Position numbers and translations under genes: made by a program. The notes below the pieces were generated by a model, which did no database searches, was not told where the DNA came from, and saw nothing but the letters and a program-made list of their open reading frames with translations. From Dyadobacter chenwenxiniae (GTDB lineage: Bacteria; Bacteroidota; Bacteroidia; Cytophagales; Spirosomataceae), in assembly GCF_022869785.1 (NCBI RefSeq), contig NZ_CP094997.1, positions 1,488,001 through 1,552,000 of the forward strand: a DNA stretch of 64,000 nt. The letters are read 5' to 3'. Shown here piece after piece: positions 34,570 through 43,192 of the stretch (the stretch's first letter is position 1; every line of letters starts with the position of its first letter).

Positions 34570-34935
34570 ATGACAAAGGTTAAAGAAAGCTCCACGTACA
34601 ATGCCAACCGGGAGATCGTGTTGCAGGAATGCCCGGTCACTTATGTGATGAACAAGATCGGCGGACATTGGAAACCCATTATTTTGTATCACCTCCTGTC
34701 GGGCAGCAAACGTTACTCCGAGATCAGGAAAGCGATGCCGCACATAACGGAGAAAATGCTCATCCAGCATTTAAAACAGCTCGAAAGCGACAAGTTATTG
34801 ATCCGCGAAGCCAAGCCCGTTGTGCCGCCCTACGTCACTTACACGCTTACGGATTCTGGCCGGGATCTTGAATCAGTGATTAATGCGATGGCCGAATGGG
34901 CTTGTAAGGATATGAAAAGGCATGCATTTGTTTAA
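34570..34935 (+). CDS. HxlR family winged-helix regulator
   Basis: 121 residues. The family opening LQECPVTYVMNKIGGHWKPIILYHLL contains the conserved cysteine that senses thiol-reactive compounds in YodB/QorR-type members. YSEIRKAMPHITEKMLIQHLKQLESDKLL is the DNA-reading helix region, and YTLTDSGRDLESVI the wing. It is divergent from the NmrA-like oxidoreductase, its probable target. Redox or quinone sensing is inferred from the cysteine and the neighbour. Confidence 0.92.
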   Translation: MTKVKESSTYNANREIVLQECPVTYVMNKIGGHWKPIILYHLLSGSKRYSEIRKAMPHITEKMLIQHLKQLESDKLLIREAKPVVPPYVTYTLTDSGRDLESVINAMAEWACKDMKRHAFV

Positions 34936-34978
34936 AGTCGGGAAGCGGTTACATTTGTAAAAACCACTCAACTTCGCC

Positions 34979-35761
34979 ATGCATAATGAATCTTTAAGAG
35001 ATCTTTTTTACAGCCACCGTGGAAATCTGATCCATAAGTGGGACCATTATTTTGACATTTACGAAAAATATTTTGCCAAATATCGCGGTCAGAAGGTCAA
35101 TATGCTTGAAATTGGCATTTCGCATGGCGGATCGATGCAGCTTTGGGAAAAATATTTTGGTGCCCATGTGCATGTTTACGCTATCGACATTAATCCTGAC
35201 TGTAAGAAGCTTGAAGAAGAAAATACAACCATTTTCATAGGTTCTCAGAGTGATAAGGCATTTCTGGAAAGTGTTGCGGGCCAATTGCCCGAACTGGACT
35301 TCATAATTGACGATGGCGGGCATACGATGGACCAGCAGCGCGTGTCGTTTGAAACCCTTTATATGAAGGTAAAAGAAGGCGGTTTGTATCTCGTTGAAGA
35401 TACGCATACTTCTTACTGGGCTGAATTTCACGGCGGACTAAAAAATCCGAATTCCTTTATTGAGCAATCCAAACACCTTGTGGACTCCTTGTATGACAGT
35501 CACGTGATCGATAAGAGTAAGGTGACTATCAATGAAATAACCAATCATATCAACAGCATTGCATTCTACGATTCTATTGTCGTTTTTGAAAAGCAGTTGC
35601 GAAAAAAGCCATTTCACAAACAAATCGGCAAAAAGACAATCAAACCATACGAGCCGACGGAGTTGAAAAAACAAACCTGGATGGAGTCTTTCTTGTCCCG
35701 TTTTAAGAAAAAGGAAGAGCATCCTTTTGCTGCGAATGATGGTGGAATCACAGAATTATAA
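34979..35761 (+). CDS. Class I SAM-dependent methyltransferase, MycE/macrocin O-methyltransferase-like
   Basis: 260 residues. The SAM-binding motif NMLEIGISHGGSMQLW is followed by VYAIDINPDCKKLE and the metal-binding FIIDDGGHTMDQQ, where the paired aspartates and the histidine resemble Mg-dependent sugar O-methyltransferases (MycE/TylE type). Next comes GGLYLVEDTHTSYW. The last 60 residues are basic and lysine-rich. Substrate is probably a surface or secondary-metabolite sugar, by family analogy only. It lies 43 bp after the HxlR gene on the same strand but is not obviously part of that operon; the next gene starts 13 bp downstream. Confidence 0.82.
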   Translation: MHNESLRDLFYSHRGNLIHKWDHYFDIYEKYFAKYRGQKVNMLEIGISHGGSMQLWEKYFGAHVHVYAIDINPDCKKLEEENTTIFIGSQSDKAFLESVAGQLPELDFIIDDGGHTMDQQRVSFETLYMKVKEGGLYLVEDTHTSYWAEFHGGLKNPNSFIEQSKHLVDSLYDSHVIDKSKVTINEITNHINSIAFYDSIVVFEKQLRKKPFHKQIGKKTIKPYEPTELKKQTWMESFLSRFKKKEEHPFAANDGGITEL

Positions 35762-35774
35762 TCAAATTAAAATT

Positions 35775-37091
35775 ATGAAAATCCGCCTCCTGTTGCTGGC
35801 ATTCGTGTGCTTAACCGGCAGACTCCATGCTCAGAATGTATCGGCACTGACCGAAGATGGTGCCTGGTGCTGGTTCAGCGATCCGCGGGCCATTTATACA
35901 AATGATAAAAATGGCCAGGTTGTAACTGGCTGGGTTACGAAATCAGGTGACATTGTTGCGGCGTCATTGGATCTTGAATCAGGAAAAACAGCCCGGAAAA
36001 CGCTCTATACCAAACTCGAAATCGACGATCATGATAATCCGGCGTTTTTGCAACTGCCCGATAAAACCATTTTGACCCAATACACCTGGCACGGCGGAAG
36101 TAAAGACGGCATGGGTGTGATTCAAAACACAACATTGGAACCACTTGACGTTGCAACATTCTCTGATTCAATCGTTTTCAAACCACAAACAGCAGCATTG
36201 CTGACCAAGTTTAAGCGCGAAACTTACACTTATGCCAATCCATTTATATTAAGTGCGGAAAATAATAAGGTTTACAGTTTTGGCCGTTGGGTGGGTTTTA
36301 AGCCCAATTTCATCACATCCACAGACAACGGCAAAACCTGGTCTGATCCAGTGGTCGTCATCACATCGAAGGCATTGGACACCAATAACCGGCCTTACGT
36401 GAAGTATTATTCCGACGGCAAATCAAAGATCCACCTCATTTTTACAGACGGACATCCCAATTCCGAGCCGCTGAATTCTGTTTATTATTGCTATTATGAT
36501 AAAGGTGCATTCTGGCGCGCGGACGGCACAAAAATCGCGAACATTGATCAGTTACCATTCAATCCGTCCGACGCGACGATCGTTTACAAAGCCACTCCTG
36601 AAACCGGGAAAGCCTGGATTTTTGACATTGTCATTGACCAGAAAGGTAGGCCGGTCGTAGCTTACACGCGTTACCCCACCAACGAAAATCATCAATATTA
36701 CTACACCGTTTTTGATGGTAAAAAATGGCATGATCATCATTTGATCGACTCCGGCAAATGGTTTCCGCAAACGCCGGAAGGCAAGAGAGAGCGCGAAGAA
36801 AATTACTCCGGCGGTCTGACAATTGATCCGCTAGATCCTTCCATCGTTTATTTTTCACATGAGGTTGATAGTGTCTTCGAGATCTCAAAAGGTGAGACGA
36901 AAGATTTGGGCAAAACCTGGAAAATAACGCCTGTCACCAGAAATTCGAAGCTGGATAATGTTCGCCCCGTAGTCCCGCGCTATAAAAAGAAGGGCGACAA
37001 AACCGTTTTATTATGGATGCAAAACCGGAAGTATGTGCATTATACGGATTACGATACGCGCATTGTCTGGAAAGAATTGACGTCGCGCTAA
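35775..37091 (+). CDS. Secreted BNR-repeat (beta-propeller) protein
   Basis: 438 residues. The ATG at 35775 is chosen because it gives a clean signal peptide (MKIRLLLLAFVCLTGRLHAQ) and avoids overlap with the methyltransferase. The body is a predicted seven-bladed propeller of the BNR_4 type: GAWCWFSDPRAIY, the Asp-box FITSTDNGKTWSDP, IVIDQKGRPVVAYTRYP and a late Asp-box DLGKTWKITP. Relatives include sialidase-like and PL24-type polysaccharide lyase folds. I cannot see which catalytic set is kept. It is followed 75 bp later by a ThuA gene. Confidence 0.82.
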   Translation: MKIRLLLLAFVCLTGRLHAQNVSALTEDGAWCWFSDPRAIYTNDKNGQVVTGWVTKSGDIVAASLDLESGKTARKTLYTKLEIDDHDNPAFLQLPDKTILTQYTWHGGSKDGMGVIQNTTLEPLDVATFSDSIVFKPQTAALLTKFKRETYTYANPFILSAENNKVYSFGRWVGFKPNFITSTDNGKTWSDPVVVITSKALDTNNRPYVKYYSDGKSKIHLIFTDGHPNSEPLNSVYYCYYDKGAFWRADGTKIANIDQLPFNPSDATIVYKATPETGKAWIFDIVIDQKGRPVVAYTRYPTNENHQYYYTVFDGKKWHDHHLIDSGKWFPQTPEGKREREENYSGGLTIDPLDPSIVYFSHEVDSVFEISKGETKDLGKTWKITPVTRNSKLDNVRPVVPRYKKKGDKTVLLWMQNRKYVHYTDYDTRIVWKELTSR

Positions 37092-37166
37092 AAGTATATT
37101 CCACGTCATTTCTGTTTTAATAGTAATAATAAATTCCCCCGTTTAAACACCGAATCCCAAAACATT

Positions 37167-37913
37167 ATGTTCAAAAAATTACTGCCACTGCTTCTTGTTA
37201 TCGTGAGCGCGGCATACGCCCAGGCGCAGCAGTTTAAAATTTTATTATTTACCAAAACAGCAGGTTTTCACCACGTTTCGATCCATGAAGGCGTTGCGGG
37301 AATCCGTAACCTCGCTTCCAGGCACAATTTTTCAGTCGACTGGCAGGAGAATGCGGATGTTTTCAATGATAAAAGTCTGGCCAACTACGCAGCCGTTATT
37401 TTCCTGAACACCACCGGCGACATCCTGAATGATGCGCAACAGGCAGCATTTGAAAAATACATTAAAAGCGGAAAAGGCTTCGTAGGGATCCACTCTGCGG
37501 CCGATACGGAATACGATTGGGCATGGTATGGCAAGTTGGTAGGAATGTATTTCAAGACCCACCCGGCACAGCAAACGGCATTTCTGGACGTAAAAGACAG
37601 CAACTTCCCAGGCTTGGAACGTTTTCCTAAACGCCTGCTTTGGACCGACGAATGGTACGAATACAAAAAACCATACAACGCAGACGACCTTAAAATCCTG
37701 ATCACACTCGACGAAAAATCCTACGATCCAAAAACCAACCAGGGCACCGGAATGGGCGCAGAACACCCTATGGCCTGGTATCACAACTACGACGGCGGCC
37801 GCGCATTCTACACCGGTCTGGGCCACATTGGGTTGGTTTATTCGGATCAATCGTTCCTGGATCATTTGTACGGAGGCATTTACTGGGCCGCTACGGGGAA
37901 GGGTTTGAAGTAA
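37167..37913 (+). CDS. Secreted ThuA-like domain protein
   Basis: 248 residues with a signal peptide (…VSAAYAQAQQ). The ThuA (trehalose-utilisation-like) glutamine-amidotransferase-type fold is shown by FKILLFTKTAGFHHVSIHEGV, YAAVIFLNTTGDIL, GKGFVGIHSAADTEYDWAWYG and MGAEHPMAWYHNYDGGRAFYTGLGH. The usual amidotransferase cysteine is absent, as in the family. These proteins commonly accompany Gfo/Idh/MocA oxidoreductases and PVC-type haem proteins in sugar-degrading loci; exact role unknown. Confidence 0.92.
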   Translation: MFKKLLPLLLVIVSAAYAQAQQFKILLFTKTAGFHHVSIHEGVAGIRNLASRHNFSVDWQENADVFNDKSLANYAAVIFLNTTGDILNDAQQAAFEKYIKSGKGFVGIHSAADTEYDWAWYGKLVGMYFKTHPAQQTAFLDVKDSNFPGLERFPKRLLWTDEWYEYKKPYNADDLKILITLDEKSYDPKTNQGTGMGAEHPMAWYHNYDGGRAFYTGLGHIGLVYSDQSFLDHLYGGIYWAATGKGLK

Positions 37914-37947
37914 AATTGAGTTGAAAGTTTAAAGCAGGACGTTCAGG

Positions 37948-37987
37948 CGGCTGCATTATTGGTCTTTAGATTCCAATAATGCAGCCG
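37948..37987 (+). terminator. Terminator after the ThuA-like gene
   Basis: A perfect 15-bp stem, CGGCTGCATTATTGG against CCAATAATGCAGCCG, around a 10-nt loop and followed by TTTGCTTT, 34 bp after the ThuA stop. Confidence 0.8.
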
Positions 37988-38021
37988 TTTGCTTTGAATT
38001 TCATCTCGAAAAATACGTTCC

Positions 38022-38052
38022 TTTGAAGCCGTACATACAATGTCTATATTTG
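38022..38052 (+). promoter_or_regulatory. Bacteroidota-type promoter of the antitoxin gene
   Basis: TTTG (38022-38025), 19 bp, then TATATTTG (38045-38052), a full match to TTTG-N19-TAnnTTTG. It lies 22 bp before the antitoxin ATG at 38074. Confidence 0.7.
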
Positions 38053-38073
38053 AGATACACAAACTATAAGATC

Positions 38074-38304
38074 ATGACAAAACAAGCTATCATCGAGCGG
38101 ACAATAGAAGCGATCAATCAACTGCCGGAGGAAAAAGCAGAGGCAATTTTTGAGTTTGCTGACTCCGTAAGAAAGCGGTACGAAGAACATCAGCTTACGA
38201 ATGAAATTCAAAGCTTGATTGCAGGCGGCTCATCATTTGAATTTTTGGATAAAGAGGAAGATCTTTATTCAGTTGCTGATTTGAAAGAAGTATACAATGG
38301 CTAA
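38074..38304 (+). CDS. Antitoxin-like protein (orphaned partner of a truncated PemK/MazF toxin)
   Basis: 76 residues from the ATG at 38074, which follows the promoter; the longer frame begins upstream of the promoter. It is a helical, acidic protein: IIERTIEAINQLPEEKAEAIFEFADSVRKRYEEH. The C-terminal tail has EFLDKEEDLYSVADLKEVYNG, typical of antitoxins paired with MazF/PemK-type RNases, whose tail blocks the toxin. The stop overlaps by 8 bp the ATG of a toxin reading frame that breaks off after 22 codons (38297-38365), so the protein seems to have lost its target. Confidence 0.78.
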   Translation: MTKQAIIERTIEAINQLPEEKAEAIFEFADSVRKRYEEHQLTNEIQSLIAGGSSFEFLDKEEDLYSVADLKEVYNG

Positions 38305-38365
38305 GGGTGACATTGTATTAATTACTTTTCCGTTTACAGATCTAAGCAGTAGTAAATTAAGCTAA
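38297..38365 (+). pseudogene. Truncated PemK/MazF-type toxin (first 22 codons only)
   Basis: The frame reads MAKGDIVLITFPFTDLSSSK then Leu-Ser-stop. This is the characteristic N-terminus of PemK/MazF endoribonucleases, including the GDIVLITFPFTD strand. Intact members continue with an RPALVL-type strand and about 90 more residues; here only serine and a stop follow. The overlap with the antitoxin gene is preserved. The next gene starts 12 bp downstream, so a deletion that removed most of the toxin is the simplest explanation. Confidence 0.78.
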
Positions 38366-38377
38366 CCCAATCAACCC

Positions 38378-38740
38378 ATGGAAATCCTCGGCAAAATTCT
38401 CGTTGGCCTCGTTGCGCTGGAACACCTTTACATCATGTACATTGAAATGTTTGCCTGGGAAACCAAGGGGAAGGAGACATTCAAAGGATCACTGGCCCCT
38501 GAACTGTTTACGCCCACAAAGACATTAGCAGCCAATCAGGGACTGTACAACGGATTCCTGGCAGCCGGCCTGATCTGGTACTTTTTTCTCGAAGGTCACT
38601 GGGCATTTCATATCGCCATTTTCTTCCTGACTTGCGTAATTATCGCCGGAATTTACGGAGCCGTCACAGCCAGCAAAAAGATATTTTACGTGCAGGCGTT
38701 ACCCGCGATTGTGGCTTTGATAGTTTTGCATATTCGGTAG
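38378..38740 (+). CDS. DUF1304 family membrane protein
   Basis: 120 residues with four hydrophobic spans. The segments ILVGLVALEHLYIMYIEMF, AANQGLYNGFLAAGLIW and IAGIYGAVTASKKIFYVQALPAIVAL match the DUF1304 family, small inner-membrane proteins of unknown function. It lies right behind the truncated toxin, whose loss may have placed it close to the antitoxin promoter. Confidence 0.92.
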   Translation: MEILGKILVGLVALEHLYIMYIEMFAWETKGKETFKGSLAPELFTPTKTLAANQGLYNGFLAAGLIWYFFLEGHWAFHIAIFFLTCVIIAGIYGAVTASKKIFYVQALPAIVALIVLHIR

Positions 38741-38821
38741 GGATAACCTGTTTATGGAACAAGATCGATTTTTTAATTCTATCGAAAATCTTAAATTTGT
38801 TTGAAAGCAAAACACTATCTC

Positions 38822-39016
38822 ATGAAACTGGCAGGCATCAAAACCGAATACACACTCAAAGGAAAAGTAAAACGCATAACAATCAATGCCAACGTCAAAA
38901 GCGACCTCGTTGAAGATTTGGTTGACACAATACTCTATGAAGAGCGTAAAGACGGAGAGTTTGTGTCAGAAAGCGAGGCTATGGAGTTCTTGCGAAAAAA
39001 TGGCAAGATTAAATGA
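38822..39016 (+). CDS. RelB-like antitoxin of a type II pair
   Basis: 64 residues from the ATG at 38822. The N-terminus has short strands (TEYTLKGKVKRITINANV), then an acidic helix-rich tail (EDLVDTILYEERKDGEFVSESEAMEFL). The assignment rests mainly on position: its stop overlaps the start of a RelE/ParE-type toxin by 4 bp (ATGA). A -7-like TAAATTTG lies at 38792-38799, 22 bp before the start. Confidence 0.8.
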   Translation: MKLAGIKTEYTLKGKVKRITINANVKSDLVEDLVDTILYEERKDGEFVSESEAMEFLRKNGKIK

Positions 39017-39273
39017 GTTATACGGTTCAGTATGAGAAGCGTGCACTAAAAGAACTTTCCAAACTCCCCGCCACTGCCGTGCGGCAGATTCTCACAAAAA
39101 TTGATTCTTTGTCAACCGATCCGTATCAAACCGGGATCAAAAAGCTGAAAGGTTTTGAAAATGTTTTTCGAGCCAGGGCAGGAAATTACCGGATACTCTA
39201 TGAAGTAAATGACGGTAAGCTGCTAATCATGATCGTTGTGGTTGGGGATCGAAAGGACGTTTATGATCAATAA
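39013..39273 (+). CDS. RelE/ParE family toxin
   Basis: 86 residues, full length for the family. The segments YTVQYEKRALKELSKLPATAVRQIL, DPYQTGIKKLKGFENVFRARAGNYRILYEV and MIVVVGDRKDVY match RelE-type mRNA-cleaving toxins, including the conserved Arg of the RAGNYRI strand and the basic C-terminal region. It is translated from an ATGA overlap with the antitoxin, and a terminator follows 4 bp after the stop. The pair appears intact. Confidence 0.93.
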   Translation: MSYTVQYEKRALKELSKLPATAVRQILTKIDSLSTDPYQTGIKKLKGFENVFRARAGNYRILYEVNDGKLLIMIVVVGDRKDVYDQ

Positions 39274-39277
39274 CAAA

Positions 39278-39301
39278 GCGGGCGCAACCAAGCACGCCCG
39301 C
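39278..39301. terminator. Hairpin terminator behind the RelE-type gene
   Basis: GCGGGCG pairs with CGCCCGC around a 10-nt loop, between the toxin stop (39273) and the convergent gene that ends at 39318. The flanking T-run is weak on the plus strand. Confidence 0.65.
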
Positions 39302-39317
39302 ATTCTAAAATCTGTTT

Positions 39318-39689
39318 CTAAGCAAAAAAGCTAGGTTTCTGCAAGTAACCTGGCTGCCAGCTGGCATCGCGGCGACGCAATGTGCGGGATATGGTAAGCA
39401 CTTCATGCAGACGCGCCTGTTGGTCACTTAGCGGATCCTGGCTATGAAAATACTGACCAATGATCTCCCATTCAAAAGAATCTGTGTTAGAATCATAAAT
39501 CCCAACCGGTATGCGGTTGCCATCCGTCATCAGCATGCCCAGCACATACTGCGCCTCTTCCTCCGTCGAACATCCCACATGCTGATACTGTCCTTTAAGC
39601 GTATAAAGTACAGAGTAACGGTTAGCCGAAGACTCCTGGCGCTGCTCCTTTGTCTTATTCTGTTTCGTGTGTTTTTGTAATCGTATCAT
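39318..39689 (-). CDS. Conserved-looking small protein of unknown function
   Basis: 123 residues. The first 22 are polar and basic (KHTKQNKTKEQRQESS), then comes a compact alpha/beta part: RYSVLYTLKGQYQHVGCSTEEEAQYVLGML, VGIYDSNTDSFEWEI, and a helical C-terminus with LHEVLTISRTLRRRDASW. No known domain is recognised. It stands alone between the RelE pair and the AT-rich methyltransferase block, with normal base composition for this chromosome. Confidence 0.62.
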   Translation of the reverse strand: MIRLQKHTKQNKTKEQRQESSANRYSVLYTLKGQYQHVGCSTEEEAQYVLGMLMTDGNRIPVGIYDSNTDSFEWEIIGQYFHSQDPLSDQQARLHEVLTISRTLRRRDASWQPGYLQKPSFFA

Positions 39690-39708
39690 GATAATGTCTG
39701 TTTCAATC

Positions 39709-39738
39709 GCCCCGGGTTTCTGTTAGGGGCTTTTTTTG
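39709..39738 (+). terminator. Terminator-like hairpin with T7 tract, plus strand
   Basis: GCCCC (39709-39713) pairs with GGGGC (39726-39730) and is followed by seven T. No plus-strand gene lies in front of it except the RelE pair 430 bp away, which has its own terminator. It could end an antisense transcript over the small gene at 39318-39689. On the minus strand it lies in that gene's leader. Confidence 0.4.
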
Positions 39739-39964
39739 TGGTATTAAAATAGTTATGAAATGAGGGGAATGAGTACTGTTTTCATAATGTGTTTTATTGC
39801 CCTCAATTTGTTAAACGTAGATTGGTTGTCAATAGTTTACTTGGAAGGGGAGGTCGGGTGAAGTTCTTCTGATAGGGAAGGTGTTTATGGGAATAGTGCA
39901 ATTATTGTATAGGGGCATCGGGTGATTATAAACCGTTAAGTAGTGTACGTAACTCAACCGCATA

Positions 39965-40540
39965 TTATTTTTGTTGTAGATCTTTTATTGGTATAAGTAT
40001 TTGCCAATACAACATATCAACTGCTTGCTTAATAGCCTGGTGAAGTGAGGCGAGAGAGCTTAAAATTTGATTAAGATTGCCATTATTTAAGGCAATATGT
40101 GAATGCGGTAGCGGCTGCTCCGCAGTTGAGAAATGGAGATGAGGGCTTTGCTTGAAACGAGCATGCTGTGTATCGTCAGGTTCATTCGCATCACAATGCA
40201 AGCAAACGTATTCAATAGCCCTCGTTTCGCTTACTTCAGTCTTGTAAATATGAAAATACATACGATCCAGATAATAAATGTTAGCCTCGTATGGAATCCA
40301 GCGTTCGTAATAAAGTGCTGAATAATTTTCAGTCTTAGTTTTAAATCTCCAATTCAAAAAATCAGACCCATTTTCATTATTATCTGAAACTCCAAAAATT
40401 AATGTATTATTCGAAGAAGTTAAGTTCACAACAATTTTACCTTGACGTTTAGCCAAGGTTTTAAATAAAGCATTTATGTTGCGAACTCTATCCCTTTTGA
40501 GTTCGTCTAATGAAACCTGTATTCGAGGCTGACCATTCAT
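39965..40540 (-). CDS. His/Cys-rich protein of unknown function, partner of the DNA methyltransferase
   Basis: 191 residues. It starts 6 bp after the methyltransferase stop and is therefore certainly co-transcribed. The N-terminal part has strands (KIVVNLTSSNNTLIFGVSDN); the middle contains CLHCD, then HARFKQSPHLHF and PLPHSHIAL. This cluster of two cysteines and six histidines looks like a metal site. The C-terminus is a long helix (ILSSLASLHQAIKQAVDMLYWQIL). No nuclease or helicase motif is visible. Base composition is AT-rich like the methyltransferase. It may be the effector, a specificity factor or an inhibitor; I cannot decide. Confidence 0.72.
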   Translation of the reverse strand: MNGQPRIQVSLDELKRDRVRNINALFKTLAKRQGKIVVNLTSSNNTLIFGVSDNNENGSDFLNWRFKTKTENYSALYYERWIPYEANIYYLDRMYFHIYKTEVSETRAIEYVCLHCDANEPDDTQHARFKQSPHLHFSTAEQPLPHSHIALNNGNLNQILSSLASLHQAIKQAVDMLYWQILIPIKDLQQK

Positions 40541-40546
40541 TTACAT

Positions 40547-43192
40547 TTATTGAATGCCTAAGACAGATTGATCTTCTTGATTAAGTCCATATAATTCGGC
40601 AACTATTGAATTGATTTTTCTTTCCAATTCTCTACCCTGAAATGTTGAAGTTTGAGAGCGCTCTTTAACCAGGTTGAGCAACTTATTCATTAAGGATGAA
40701 GGCACTAGGGACGGATCTGGTATCGGAGTACTTTTTAGCGTGCTGACCTCTAGTCGATTATAACCGTGATTATATTTATGAGAGTGGTTTGAAATGTACC
40801 AATAGCATGGAGCGGAATTCAGAATACCAACTAAGTAAAGTAGCAAATCGTCTCCCGAAACATTTTTAGATTTAGGAATCAAAAAAGGTGAATGGGAAAC
40901 TGCAAATTTTCCTTCCAAATCAATCGCAAATTTTGGCGTTATTGTCAAATGTGGCGTGACAATTTTGCTCCTCATCATTTTTTCAGGTGATCGTGGCCAC
41001 AGCGGTTTCCACCAAGTCCCTCCTCTTAGAGATTTGTTAGAAGATAATTTCTCTTTGTATTTGTTCAAATAATCCCAAGTCTTCGGAAACAATTGAGACA
41101 TCTCAGATTCTTCAATTTTTTTATTTCCCAAAAAAGGATAAAATAAATATATGCTAATCTCCTTATCAAAATTGAAGGAGTTAATTTCTTTATCTCTTAA
41201 ATATGGAACAAATATTGCTTCCTCTCCTGGCGGTATTTCCGCCTTTGCGAATAAAAATACTTCATCATTACCTGTAACAAATCCCTGAGTAATCTCCACG
41301 AACTCCTTTAGCTCAGGAAATTTTTTTAGTTTCTGCTGAATCTTTATCTCACTTGAAGGTAATATAAACCATTGCTTTGAATGGAAATGTTCACTGTCAA
41401 CGTTATATACACTGTAAAAATCAGTTTCCTCTTCCCTTTCATTTATAGCTGATACTAGAGCTTTTCCGACGAAATCTCTACATTTAACCACTGTGGTGTA
41501 TTGAGATAGAAAATGCTGTTTTGAGTTTTTTTGAATTATCAAAAGTATTACGTAAATCCCAGTATTTTCAAATACTTCAATAGCAGAAAGGTCAACTAAG
41601 CATTTAATTGAGCAGTTCTCGGTTATAAATTGCCTTAGTTTAGCGCCACTTGATGAAGCTAGGAAGCTATGCGGTAAAACGAACAATCCGTACCCACCTG
41701 GTTTTAAAAGGTCAATGCTAATCTTTAAAAAGGCGATATAGGTGTCGGTTCTACCAACTCCAAGGTCATCCATTAATTTATTTATCCTTTCTTTCATCGC
41801 CTCACTCTGCGAGGATATGGGGATAAAGGGCGGATTGGATATAACCACATCGAAGGTGCCATTTAGCTCCTGATTTTCACTAAAATATTCTATGCTTTCT
41901 TTTGTCTGAATATTCAAAGTTTTCGGAAATGTATTGACCAACACAAGTTGCAACAATGCAAGCGATAATTCTGTCGCTTTGGTAGCATTCGGATCAACGT
42001 CAATACCTAATAGGTCTTCAAAAGCGTTTACAATTTCTTCATCTGTTATCCCTTCCTGTCGAGGATCGCACTTAATTTCTAGAAGTGATCGAAGAAAAAT
42101 TCCAGATCCAACCGCAGGCTCGGCGATTTTTATGCGCTTAAATTCGGTTGGAGTAAGATGTTGTTTAAGATATTGAGCAAAAAATCTTGCTATGTATTGA
42201 GGAGTATATATCGATCCAAATGCCTTGTTTATTTCCTCTTTTGCTAAGTTTTTAAATGAAGGGAATAAGAATAGTTGATAATCGGCTTCGACTTTCAAAA
42301 GTGAAACATATCTTTCGTAAATCCTACTCAAAGCATGCATTGAGATGATGGAAAAATCGTAATGATAGAGACTTGCGTGCTTATTATCATAAAAATCTCC
42401 AATAAGATATGAAATTGATTGCTTACTTAACGATTTGAGTTTACGCAATTGATCAAAGTCCACTAGGTAGTCAGGGAAGTCATATGATCCTAGTGTGTTT
42501 AAAGCTAGCTCAATAATTTCAGATATTCCTACATCTGCATTCGTTTTCAATTCGTTCCAGGCCCAGGAAAGAATCCTGCTAACCGACTCCTCTTTATTAT
42601 ACCTTCGTAAATTATCTTCAACAGCTCGAACAAACATTATCGAATTGAACAAGCTTGATAATGGTTCATTGATATCTTCCTTTTCTAGCTCAGAAGAAAT
42701 GGAGCGTTTCCAGTATGAAACTGTATTAATTAGCGCATCGTCAAGAGCGGGTATGTTAGGGTTCGGTTTTCTGCCAATTATTTTGTCAAATGCTTCACTT
42801 CTAAGTTGGTCATAGTCATCTCGTTTGAAATAAAACTCGTCGATAACGTTTTTAGATGAGTTTAAACGGTTGTAAACATAAGTGATCTTGTCCTTTTCAA
42901 CATGAATATGCCAGTCAACTAGGTTATTATATGAGATATTTAACAGGAAATTTCTATTCTCATTTGTTAATAGCGAATATGGAGTTTTTAGAAATGTAAG
43001 AATTGCGGTGTTTTCTAATCCGTGCTCCACTACTAAATGTATATTAGCAAAATCTACTTCTTTGCCGGGAAACAGATGATAACTGGGCGTCCAACCTAAT
43101 AAGTTGGCAAATCGACTTAATAAGGTCGGTTTATCTACCATCGTTGGAGAATCAGTTGTTAGTCCATTTATAATGTCATAAAGGCTATACAT
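40547..43192 (-). CDS. N6-adenine DNA methyltransferase, Eco57I/TaqI-like, in an AT-rich block
   Basis: 881 residues. Middle section: motif I AEPAVGSGIFLRSLL, motif II-like LLGIDVDPNATKATELSL and motif IV VVISNPPFI, the NPPF signature of N6-adenine methylation. LKPGGYGLFVLPHSFLASS follows. The C-terminal third (EITQGFVTGNDEVFLF, FLIPKSKNVSGDD, LNSAPCYWYI, STLKSTPIPDP) resembles the TaqI-C-type target recognition domain. The N-terminal 330 residues are helical and lack a visible PD-(D/E)xK nuclease, so it may be a solitary enzyme or rely on its neighbours. Codon use and base composition are far more AT-rich than the flanks (some stretches under 30% GC), which suggests recent transfer. Confidence 0.88.
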   Translation of the reverse strand: MYSLYDIINGLTTDSPTMVDKPTLLSRFANLLGWTPSYHLFPGKEVDFANIHLVVEHGLENTAILTFLKTPYSLLTNENRNFLLNISYNNLVDWHIHVEKDKITYVYNRLNSSKNVIDEFYFKRDDYDQLRSEAFDKIIGRKPNPNIPALDDALINTVSYWKRSISSELEKEDINEPLSSLFNSIMFVRAVEDNLRRYNKEESVSRILSWAWNELKTNADVGISEIIELALNTLGSYDFPDYLVDFDQLRKLKSLSKQSISYLIGDFYDNKHASLYHYDFSIISMHALSRIYERYVSLLKVEADYQLFLFPSFKNLAKEEINKAFGSIYTPQYIARFFAQYLKQHLTPTEFKRIKIAEPAVGSGIFLRSLLEIKCDPRQEGITDEEIVNAFEDLLGIDVDPNATKATELSLALLQLVLVNTFPKTLNIQTKESIEYFSENQELNGTFDVVISNPPFIPISSQSEAMKERINKLMDDLGVGRTDTYIAFLKISIDLLKPGGYGLFVLPHSFLASSSGAKLRQFITENCSIKCLVDLSAIEVFENTGIYVILLIIQKNSKQHFLSQYTTVVKCRDFVGKALVSAINEREEETDFYSVYNVDSEHFHSKQWFILPSSEIKIQQKLKKFPELKEFVEITQGFVTGNDEVFLFAKAEIPPGEEAIFVPYLRDKEINSFNFDKEISIYLFYPFLGNKKIEESEMSQLFPKTWDYLNKYKEKLSSNKSLRGGTWWKPLWPRSPEKMMRSKIVTPHLTITPKFAIDLEGKFAVSHSPFLIPKSKNVSGDDLLLYLVGILNSAPCYWYISNHSHKYNHGYNRLEVSTLKSTPIPDPSLVPSSLMNKLLNLVKERSQTSTFQGRELERKINSIVAELYGLNQEDQSVLGIQ

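Noticed and set aside
38023..38073. Longer start for the antitoxin at 38023
   Set aside because: The good promoter at 38022-38052 lies inside it, so translation must start downstream at 38074.
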